From positions 1 to 5,249 of the forward strand of contig CAMKAQ010000083.1 in the NCBI GenBank assembly GCA_946410525.1: a DNA stretch of 5,249 nt. The letters run 5' to 3'. The notes under the pieces were generated by a model, which did no database searches, had not been told where the DNA came from, and saw only the letters and a program-made list of their open reading frames with translations. This document shows, one piece after another, positions 1-5,249 of the stretch; the stretch's first letter is position 1, and each line of letters begins with the position of its first letter. A program made the translations under genes and the position numbers. The DNA is from an uncultured Caryophanales bacterium. Its GTDB lineage: Bacteria > Bacillota_I > Bacilli_A > RFN20 > CAG-826.

Positions 1-1
1 T

Positions 2-595
2 CAGAAAAACACCAGCAAAAACTTCGCTTCATGCCAGCTTCTTTCCAAAGCCAAATTCTCTTTGGTTGAGCAAAAGAACGGTGGATACGCCCTTTCGGAG
101 AGCGAGGTCATTTCCTTGCCTGATGGCAAGGGCGATTTGACGAGATTAGCCATCTTCAGCTTCCTTAGTGAGGTCAGCGTCAAGCTCATCTCGGAAGAAG
201 AAGCCGATCAGATCTATCCTTGGCTTTGTCAGACCATGGATTTGCTCAAAGAGCCAGGCAAAGAAGCCTCCAGCGCGTTGATCTATCTATGTCATTTGTT
301 ATCCGTCATTGGCTATGGTTTAGAGGTCAATGAGTGTGTCACATGCGGCAAAAAGACCAATATTGTTGGCGTTTCCTTTAGAGATGGTGGGTTCGTCTGC
401 GGTGATTGTGCATCGCCTTCCATGAAAATGACGCCAAGAAACCTCAAGATCCTTAGATTCTGCTTCAAGTGTGGACTTGAGGATGCCTTAAGGGTCAACT
501 TCGAGCCTAAGGAAAGCCTTTCTTTATTAAAGAATCTTATTAGTTACGTCGAAGATTTCACCGGCGTTAAAGTCAGAAGTCTTGAGTTGCTTTAA
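2..595 (+). CDS. recO: DNA repair protein RecO, 3' part (5' end outside window)
   Basis: RecO is a cytosolic recombination mediator. With RecR it helps load RecA onto SSB-coated single-stranded DNA and anneals complementary strands in RecF-pathway repair. The frame is open to the left edge and ends at TAA 593-595, giving 197 residues. The family is usually about 240 residues, so about 40 N-terminal residues (much of the OB fold) are missing. The visible start has the end of that OB fold (SKNFASCQLLSKAKFSLVE). A helical domain follows, then the typical GYGLEVNECVTCG stretch. Four cysteines form a zinc-ribbon pattern: visible residues C112, C115, C133 and C136. A TTG at 62 lies inside the conserved domain and is not the start. 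The gene precedes glyQS, as in many Bacilli. No T-tailed hairpin directly follows the stop. Family assignment is firm; the upstream extent is unseen. Confidence 0.93.
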   Translation, partial: QKNTSKNFASCQLLSKAKFSLVEQKNGGYALSESEVISLPDGKGDLTRLAIFSFLSEVSVKLISEEEADQIYPWLCQTMDLLKEPGKEASSALIYLCHLLSVIGYGLEVNECVTCGKKTNIVGVSFRDGGFVCGDCASPSMKMTPRNLKILRFCFKCGLEDALRVNFEPKESLSLLKNLISYVEDFTGVKVRSLELL

Positions 596-630
596 AAACA
601 ACTTTACAATCAAAATAGTTCACTTATAAA

Positions 631-656
631 GGGTTGACTTTGATATTTGTCAACCC
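631..656. promoter_or_regulatory. Perfect inverted repeat over the glyQS promoter -35 region (possible operator)
   Basis: GGGTTGAC (631-638) is the exact reverse complement of GTCAACCC (649-656). The two arms are separated by a 10-base A/T-rich spacer (639-648). The dyad covers the whole -35 hexamer of the proposed glyQS promoter at 640-645, so a dimeric protein bound there could block polymerase; this is inference. As RNA it could form an 8-bp stem, but no T-run follows on either strand, so an intrinsic terminator is a poor fit. No known Firmicutes operator consensus was recognised. Confidence 0.5.
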
Positions 657-668
657 CCATATTATACT
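640..668 (+). promoter_or_regulatory. Sigma-A type promoter for glyQS-dnaG-sigA
   Basis: TTGATA (640-645, 5 of 6 to TTGACA) and TATACT (663-668, 5 of 6 to TATAAT) are separated by exactly 17 bp. Transcription would start near 675, leaving a leader of about 34 bases before the glyQS ATG. A second candidate -35, TTGACT at 634-639, is 23 bp from TATACT and 20 bp from TATTAT (660-665), which is poorer spacing. The site lies in the only sizeable gap of the window and would serve the three closely spaced downstream genes. No tandem T-box antiterminator (TGGNACCGCG-like) is present, although many Firmicutes glyS genes have one. Confidence 0.7.
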
Positions 669-697
669 AGGCTCTCGAAGAGAGAATTTTTTATTCG

Positions 698-703
698 AAA
701 GGA
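698..703 (+). promoter_or_regulatory. Ribosome binding site of glyQS
   Basis: AAAGGA lies 5 bases before the ATG at 709. This fixes the start there rather than at the in-frame TTG at 634. That TTG would place 25 extra codons over the promoter and gives a leader unlike any glycyl-tRNA synthetase N-terminus. Confidence 0.75.
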
Positions 704-708
704 TACAT

Positions 709-2088
709 ATGGCAAACAAAAACTCATTTGAGAAAATCACAACCCATCTTCAACAGACCGGTTATGTTTTTCCAGGTTCACAGATATATGGAGGCTTATC
801 CAACAGTTGGGACTACGGCCCATTAGGTGCCGAGCTCAAAAAGAACGTCCGTGAGGCATGGTGGAAGAGATTCGTTCAGGAATCCCCAACCAACGTCGGC
901 ATCGATGCTGGCATCCTCATGAACCCACGCGTTTGGGAAGCCACCGGTCACGTCACGACCTTCAATGATCCAATGGTTGACTGCAAGGCTTGCAAAGCCC
1001 GTCACCGTGCGGATGAACTCATCAAGTCTGAATTCCCGGATGCCGATGTCGATAACATGACCTTCGAACAGATGGACGAATTCATCAAAGAACACGACGT
1101 TAAGTGTCCAGTCTGCGGAAAGGCTGATTTCACCCCAATCCGCAAGTTCAACATGATGTTCAAGACTCACATCGGCGTCACCGATGACAGCAGCAGCGTC
1201 GTCTACCTCCGTCCAGAGACCGCTCAAGGCGTCTTCGTCAACTTCAAGAATGTCCAGCGTACTCAAAGAAAGAAGCTTCCATTCGGTATTTGCCAGACTG
1301 GTAAGAGCTTCCGTAACGAAATCACCCCAGGGAACTTTACTTTCCGTATCCGTGAGTTCGATCAGATGGAAATGGAGTTCTTCTGCAAGCCAGGAACTGA
1401 CCTTGAATGGTTCGCTTACTGGAAGGATTACTGCCTCAAATTCGTCGAGAGCCTCGGACCGAAAGCCGAAAACCTTCGCTTCCGCGATCACGAGCCAGCC
1501 GAGCTTGCTTTCTACTCCAAAGCCACGACCGACGTCGAATATGACTTCCCGGATCTCGGTTGGGGAGAAATCCTCGGTGTTGCCGACAGAACCGACTACG
1601 ATTTGAAGCGTCACCAGGAATATAGCAAAGAGGATATGACCTACTTTGATCCTGAGACCAATGAGAAATACATCCCTTATGTCATCGAGCCATCCATGGG
1701 TCTTGATCGACTCATGCTCATGGTCATGATGGACAGCTACGATGAGGAAACCTTGGAAGGCGGCGACGTCCGTACCGTCATGCACATCCTCCCAGCTCTC
1801 GCCCCATACAAAGTCGCTGTTCTCCCATTATCTAAGAAGCTTGAAGACAAGGCTAAAGAAGTCCTTTCCGTCCTCAACAAACATTTCCAGGTTACCTATG
1901 ACGTCACCGGTTCCATCGGCAAGCGTTACCGCCGCCAGGACGAAATCGGCACCCCATACTGCGTAACCGTTGACTTCGACACTCTCGAAGACAACACCGT
2001 CACCATCCGCGACCGCGATACCATGCAGCAAATCCGCATGCCAATCGACGAGCTCGTCAAACATTTTGAAGACAAATTCGTATTCTAA
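709..2088 (+). CDS. glyQS: Glycine--tRNA ligase, single-chain alpha2 (class II) type
   Basis: The cytosolic enzyme activates glycine with ATP and charges tRNA-Gly. The protein has 459 residues, the normal size for the homodimeric bacterial/eukaryotic-type enzyme, unlike the separate alpha and beta chains of E. coli or B. subtilis. The N-terminal part contains the family stretch [20 protein letters not shown] (residues 18-37). An insert has CxxC pairs at C92/C95 and C133/C136, a likely zinc site. YLRPETAQG starts at 166. Motif 2 is FRNEITP (from 201), followed by [27 protein letters not shown] (284-299) is the glycine-pocket region, and motif 3 is [11 protein letters not shown] (327-337). The anticodon-binding domain runs from about 365 to the end. 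Its codons favour C in third position (GTC, ATC, TTC), which opens long spurious frames on the opposite strand. It is the first gene after the promoter and is separated from dnaG by 22 bp. No defect was seen. Confidence 0.97.
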   Translation: MANKNSFEKITTHLQQTGYVFPGSQIYGGLSNSWDYGPLGAELKKNVREAWWKRFVQESPTNVGIDAGILMNPRVWEATGHVTTFNDPMVDCKACKARHRADELIKSEFPDADVDNMTFEQMDEFIKEHDVKCPVCGKADFTPIRKFNMMFKTHIGVTDDSSSVVYLRPETAQGVFVNFKNVQRTQRKKLPFGICQTGKSFRNEITPGNFTFRIREFDQMEMEFFCKPGTDLEWFAYWKDYCLKFVESLGPKAENLRFRDHEPAELAFYSKATTDVEYDFPDLGWGEILGVADRTDYDLKRHQEYSKEDMTYFDPETNEKYIPYVIEPSMGLDRLMLMVMMDSYDEETLEGGDVRTVMHILPALAPYKVAVLPLSKKLEDKAKEVLSVLNKHFQVTYDVTGSIGKRYRRQDEIGTPYCVTVDFDTLEDNTVTIRDRDTMQQIRMPIDELVKHFEDKFVF

Positions 2089-2096
2089 GTTCGCTT

Positions 2097-2104
2097 AAAG
2101 GAGG
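2097..2104 (+). promoter_or_regulatory. Strong Shine-Dalgarno of dnaG
   Basis: AAAGGAGG is a near-complete match to the anti-Shine-Dalgarno of 16S rRNA. It sits 6 bases before ATG 2111. A TTG codon directly adjoins that ATG upstream (2108-2110) at only 3 bases spacing, so ATG is the better start. Confidence 0.85.
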
Positions 2105-2110
2105 CAATTG

Positions 2111-3934
2111 ATGGCCTATTCACCTGAACTCATCGACGCATTATTGGCCCAAACCGATATCGTCGATGTCATCAAGGCTTACATCCCGGTTACCAAAAAG
2201 GGCCGCAACTACATGGCCCTTTGTCCTTTTCATGATGACAAGCATCCAAGCTTGTCCATCTCCCCAGAGAGGCAGATCTTCAAGTGCTTCGTCTGTGGAA
2301 CCGCCGGAAACGCCATCTCCTTCGTCTCCAAATACGAGAAGATCTCTTATGCTGAAGCTGTCCGTAAGGTGGCCGATATCGTCGGCTTCCATGATGACAG
2401 ACTCGAAAAAGAGGCCTTTGTCCCCAAGAAAGACCTAACTCTAGAGCCTTTATATAACTGCATCAACGATTTGCAGAAGTTCTATGAGTATGACCTTAGC
2501 ATCCCAGAAGGCAAGATAGCGAAAGATTACCTTGCTGAAAGAAACATCGATGACGCTCAGGTAAAGAAATACAAAATCGGTTATTCCTTAGCCGACGGCA
2601 GAAAGACCATCGAGTTCTTGCTTGCCCATAACCATTCCCTCAAATCCATCGAGGATATTGGCATTGCCTTAGCGAGCAATAACGCCAAAGACGCTAACGC
2701 TGGAAGACTTATCTTCCCGTTATGTGACCCTAATGGCCAGGTCGTCGGATTCAGCGCCCGCAAGCTTAAGAAAGAGCAGGATCAGAAGTACGTCAATTCT
2801 CCTGAGACCCCAATCTTCCACAAAGGCAAGATTCTCTATAACTACCATAACGTCAAAGGAATCGCCCGCCACGAAGGCTATGTCTATGTTCTTGAAGGAT
2901 TCATGGATGTTATGGCTCTCGACAAAGCGGGAATTCCTAGCGCCGTCGCCCTTATGGGAACCGCGTTATCGTCCGATCAAATCGCGTTATTAAGGAAACT
3001 TAACTGCGAAATAAGGCTCTGCCTTGATGGTGACGCCGCCGGTCAGATTGGCATGATGAAGATCATCACCCAGCTTAACGCAGCCGGCTTGCAATACCGT
3101 TTGGTCAGCAATCCTAATGATTTACGTGACCCAGACGATATTCTCCAAGAAAGCGGTCCTGTGGCCTTAAAGGAAGCCATGTCTCATCTTGTCGATGCGA
3201 TGGACTTCCAAATCAACTATTACCTCAACGTCAAAAAGCTTGAGACTCCTGATGAACGCCGTAAAGTCATGCTTTACTTCATTAGGTTCCTAAGAAACGT
3301 CCCAGCTGGCATCGACCGTGATAATTACATCGCCAAACTCTCTAAAGCGACTGGCTATGAGATGGAGGCAATCAGGTTCCAAATCAACCGAAAGGTCGTG
3401 AGCAAAGAGGACGAAGAGGAAGCGAGCATCGCCGTTGATGAACTCGACTTCTCAAGACTCCATCCTGAGAAACTTCTCCAAAAGAGGCTCCTTAGGGCGG
3501 AACGACAGGCTCTCTACTACATGCTTAGTGAGATGAGCGCAGTCAAATACTTCGAAGATAAGATCGGCAATTTCTATACATCGGTTTACAACCAAATCGC
3601 CAACTACATCGTCGATTACCAAGAGTCGCGAAAGGAAAGCGTGACGTTGCCGCTACTTATCAACGATATCTCGAATGCAAATGATGAAGACGCTGATACG
3701 TTAATCAGCCGTCTGACCGAAATATCATCTGAACGTTATTACCCGCCTTACACCGACCAAGGGATGCAAGAGGTAATCGACGTCATCAAAGACGAGAAAG
3801 ACAAGATATTCGATCGTGAGCAAACCGCCAAAGCCATCGCAAGGAAAGATGCCGATCCTCACCAAATCGGCGAAGCCCTCAAGGACTTTGCGGCAAGACA
3901 AAGAGAACGTCTCAAACGCAATAAAAAAGATTAA
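2111..3934 (+). CDS. dnaG: DNA primase DnaG
   Basis: DnaG makes the short RNA primers for lagging-strand and origin DNA synthesis at the replication fork, working with the replicative helicase. The protein has 607 residues, typical for bacterial primases. The N-terminal CHC2 zinc-binding domain (about 1-100) shows C38, H41, C59 and C62 in [10 protein letters not shown] and [11 protein letters not shown]. The RNA-polymerase core follows, with [20 protein letters not shown] (198-217) and [14 protein letters not shown] (226-239). The TOPRIM metal site comprises E262 in [11 protein letters not shown]306 and D308 in LCLDGDAAG, and the DPDD at 340-343. The C-terminal part from about 450 is helical and poorly conserved, as expected of the helicase-interacting domain. 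The end is very basic ([11 protein letters not shown]). The ATG at 2111 is chosen because of its Shine-Dalgarno. The gene lies 22 bp after glyQS and 19 bp before sigA. All key residues are present. Confidence 0.97.
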   Translation: MAYSPELIDALLAQTDIVDVIKAYIPVTKKGRNYMALCPFHDDKHPSLSISPERQIFKCFVCGTAGNAISFVSKYEKISYAEAVRKVADIVGFHDDRLEKEAFVPKKDLTLEPLYNCINDLQKFYEYDLSIPEGKIAKDYLAERNIDDAQVKKYKIGYSLADGRKTIEFLLAHNHSLKSIEDIGIALASNNAKDANAGRLIFPLCDPNGQVVGFSARKLKKEQDQKYVNSPETPIFHKGKILYNYHNVKGIARHEGYVYVLEGFMDVMALDKAGIPSAVALMGTALSSDQIALLRKLNCEIRLCLDGDAAGQIGMMKIITQLNAAGLQYRLVSNPNDLRDPDDILQESGPVALKEAMSHLVDAMDFQINYYLNVKKLETPDERRKVMLYFIRFLRNVPAGIDRDNYIAKLSKATGYEMEAIRFQINRKVVSKEDEEEASIAVDELDFSRLHPEKLLQKRLLRAERQALYYMLSEMSAVKYFEDKIGNFYTSVYNQIANYIVDYQESRKESVTLPLLINDISNANDEDADTLISRLTEISSERYYPPYTDQGMQEVIDVIKDEKDKIFDREQTAKAIARKDADPHQIGEALKDFAARQRERLKRNKKD

Positions 3935-3936
3935 AG

Positions 3937-3944
3937 AAAGGAAG
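3937..3944 (+). promoter_or_regulatory. Ribosome binding site of sigA
   Basis: AAAGGAAG begins 2 bases after the dnaG stop and ends 9 bases before ATG 3954. It supports that ATG as the start of the sigma factor, and with it the long charged N-terminus. The spacing is at the long end of normal. Confidence 0.7.
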
Positions 3945-3953
3945 CAAAACCCC

Positions 3954-5249
3954 ATGCCAAAGAAAGAAAAACAAGAACTTGCTGAAGAAGGCAAGAAAGC
4001 TAAGAAGGCTCCTGCTAAGAAGGCAGCCAAAAAGAAAGCCGAGGATGATGCTTTCGAATCTTTTGACGCCGGTTTTAACGACGTCGACATCGACGATTCC
4101 GAAGATTCAGGCCTTGAAAAAGCCTTAGAAACAATCAAAAAGCAATTCATGAAAAAGGCCAAATCCAGTGGCTCTATCAATCAAGAAGAGCTTTTGGATG
4201 CGACTGCCAAATTAGATATCAGCGAAAATGATTTAGAAACTCTCATCGCTTTCTTCAACGAGAACAACATCAAAGTTATTACCGACGAGGAAGAAGCCGA
4301 AGATGATGAGAACGACCCATCGATGCTCGACCTTGAAAAGGCCAATCGCGAAGCCGAGGAAGAAGAAATCGATGACGTCGATATCGACGAAACCGATCAG
4401 GAAATCGCAAACATCGATGACAGCACGATTGATGAATTCGCCAGAGTCCAATCCGGCGATGTCAAAGTCAATGACTCGGTCAAGATGTACCTCAAGGAGA
4501 TTGGCAAGGTTCGCTTGCTTACCGCCAAAGAGGAAACCGAGCTTGCCGAAACCATCAAACGTGGCGAAGCCGCTAAAGAACAATACGATAAGAGAGTCGC
4601 CCACAAAGACGAAGAACTTCAGGCTCTTAAAGAAAAATGCGAAGCCGAAGGACTCGACTATGACAAAGAGGCCCGCATGCTCGAGGCTGATTTGAGAGGT
4701 CTTTACTATGAAGGCGAAGAAGGCGTTAACGCGAAGAACCGCTTAATCACCGCCAACCTCCGTCTTGTCATCGCTATCGCGAAACACTACGTTGGTCGTG
4801 GCATGCATTTCCTTGATTTGATTCAGGAAGGCAACATGGGTCTTATCAAAGCCGTTGAAAAGTTCGATTACACCAAAGGTTTTAAGTTCTCAACCTACGC
4901 CACTTGGTGGATCCGTCAGGCCATCACCCGTGCCATCGCTGACCAAGCCAGAACCATCCGTATCCCAGTTCATATGGTTGAAACCATCAACAAGATGACC
5001 AGAGTTCAGCGTCAGCTTGTCCAAGAGCTTGGCAGAGACCCAACACCAGAGGAAATCAGCAAAAAGATGGAAGGTGCTCTCACTCCAGAGAGAATCCGTG
5101 AGATTCAGCGCATCGCTCTTGAACCTGTTTCCCTTGAAACCCCAATCGGTGAGGAAGATGATTCCCACCTTGGCGATTTCATCGAAGATAAAGAAGTCCA
5201 ATCCCCAGAGGAATTCACCACAAAGTCTCTCTTAAAGGATGAACTTTAC
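3954..5249 (+). CDS. rpoD: Primary RNA polymerase sigma factor (sigma-70/SigA), 3' end outside window
   Basis: The housekeeping sigma directs RNA polymerase to -35/-10 promoters. The frame is open from ATG 3954 to the edge (432 residues). An extension unlike the B. subtilis N-terminus comes first: Lys/Ala-rich residues 1-30, then an acidic stretch to about 52. Region 1.1 (about 54-112) aligns with the Bacillus one. An acidic linker (111-162) follows, then region 1.2 ([20 protein letters not shown], 170-189). Next is an unusual insertion of about 52 residues (about 207-258), rich in Glu/Lys/Ala with a likely coiled coil. Region 2 (about 262-345) is nearly canonical: [35 protein letters not shown] and [20 protein letters not shown]. 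Region 3 (346-398) follows, then the sigma finger [14 protein letters not shown] (399-412). Region 4, which reads the -35 element, lies beyond the window. The start lies 19 bp after dnaG, so co-transcription is likely. Full length would probably be near 500 residues. Near-identity in region 2 makes a primary rather than alternative sigma almost certain. The Firmicutes name sigA is equivalent. Confidence 0.96.
   Translation, partial: MPKKEKQELAEEGKKAKKAPAKKAAKKKAEDDAFESFDAGFNDVDIDDSEDSGLEKALETIKKQFMKKAKSSGSINQEELLDATAKLDISENDLETLIAFFNENNIKVITDEEEAEDDENDPSMLDLEKANREAEEEEIDDVDIDETDQEIANIDDSTIDEFARVQSGDVKVNDSVKMYLKEIGKVRLLTAKEETELAETIKRGEAAKEQYDKRVAHKDEELQALKEKCEAEGLDYDKEARMLEADLRGLYYEGEEGVNAKNRLITANLRLVIAIAKHYVGRGMHFLDLIQEGNMGLIKAVEKFDYTKGFKFSTYATWWIRQAITRAIADQARTIRIPVHMVETINKMTRVQRQLVQELGRDPTPEEISKKMEGALTPERIREIQRIALEPVSLETPIGEEDDSHLGDFIEDKEVQSPEEFTTKSLLKDELY

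Noticed and set aside
62..595. A TTG at 62 as the start of a complete 177-residue protein
   Set aside because: The same frame is open to the left edge and the upstream residues match the RecO OB-fold end, so the gene is truncated by the window rather than starting here.
631..668. Intrinsic terminator of recO formed by the 631-656 dyad
   Set aside because: The stem is followed by CCATATTATAC rather than a T-run, so the basic requirement is missing.
1184..1606. A 140-codon + strand frame overlapping glyQS
   Set aside because: It is an out-of-frame shadow with Ser/Arg/Thr-rich low-complexity translation and no family features.
823..1785. A 320-codon open frame on the - strand inside glyQS
   Set aside because: It lies wholly antisense to a well-conserved synthetase. 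It comes from the C-rich third positions of glyQS codons, its product matches no family I know, and no ribosome binding site was evident.
3880..3953. A separate promoter for sigA at the end of dnaG
   Set aside because: I found no pair of hexamers with acceptable match and spacing; TTGCGG at 3888 has no -10 at 16-18 bp. A promoter deeper in dnaG, as known in Bacillus, cannot be excluded.
3725..4180. A 151-codon - strand frame across the dnaG/sigA junction
   Set aside because: It is antisense to two clear genes. Its Phe/Ser/Leu/Ala-rich, membrane-like look is simply the complement of the Lys/Glu-rich codons of the sigma N-terminus.
4303..4695. A 130-codon + strand frame within sigA
   Set aside because: It is a shadow frame of the acidic linker and insertion; the Lys/Arg/Ser/Thr-rich translation has no domain features, and the sigA frame explains the region.
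1..5249. Mycoplasma-type code with TGA as tryptophan
   Set aside because: All ten Trp positions in the four genes are TGG and no in-frame TGA is needed to keep conserved domains intact.

Overview
The window is an ordinary housekeeping locus from a low-to-moderate GC member of the Firmicutes (Bacillota), probably on the Bacilli/Erysipelotrichia/Mollicutes side. It holds, all on the + strand, the end of recO, a complete single-chain glycyl-tRNA synthetase gene (glyQS), a complete DNA primase gene (dnaG), and the first 432 codons of the primary sigma factor gene (rpoD/sigA). The order recO-glyS-dnaG-sigA is the known Gram-positive form of the macromolecular synthesis operon. The lineage is inferred from three things: this order, the one-polypeptide glycyl-tRNA synthetase, and a SigA that resembles the Bacillus protein closely in regions 2 and 3. 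All ten tryptophans in the four reading frames are TGG, no TGA is read through, and the three visible stop codons are all TAA. Nothing therefore points to the Mycoplasma genetic code.

Layout: recO runs in from the left edge and stops at 595. A 113-bp gap (596-708) is the only real intergenic space. It carries a good sigma-A-type promoter (-35 TTGATA, 17 bp, -10 TATACT) overlapped by a perfect 8-bp inverted repeat, then a short leader and the glyQS ribosome binding site. glyQS (709-2088), dnaG (2111-3934) and sigA (3954 to the edge) follow with gaps of 22 and 19 bp, each with a purine-rich Shine-Dalgarno sequence. They look like one transcription unit starting at about 675. No terminator, T-box, RNA gene, mobile element or CRISPR array was seen.

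The genes link translation (glycine charging), replication initiation (primer synthesis) and transcription (housekeeping sigma); recO serves recombinational repair. I see no previously undescribed system. The points most worth a second look are in SigA: a roughly 50-residue charged helical insertion between regions 1.2 and 2.1, and a Lys/Ala-rich then acidic N-terminal extension. The third is the dyad lying over the glyQS promoter.
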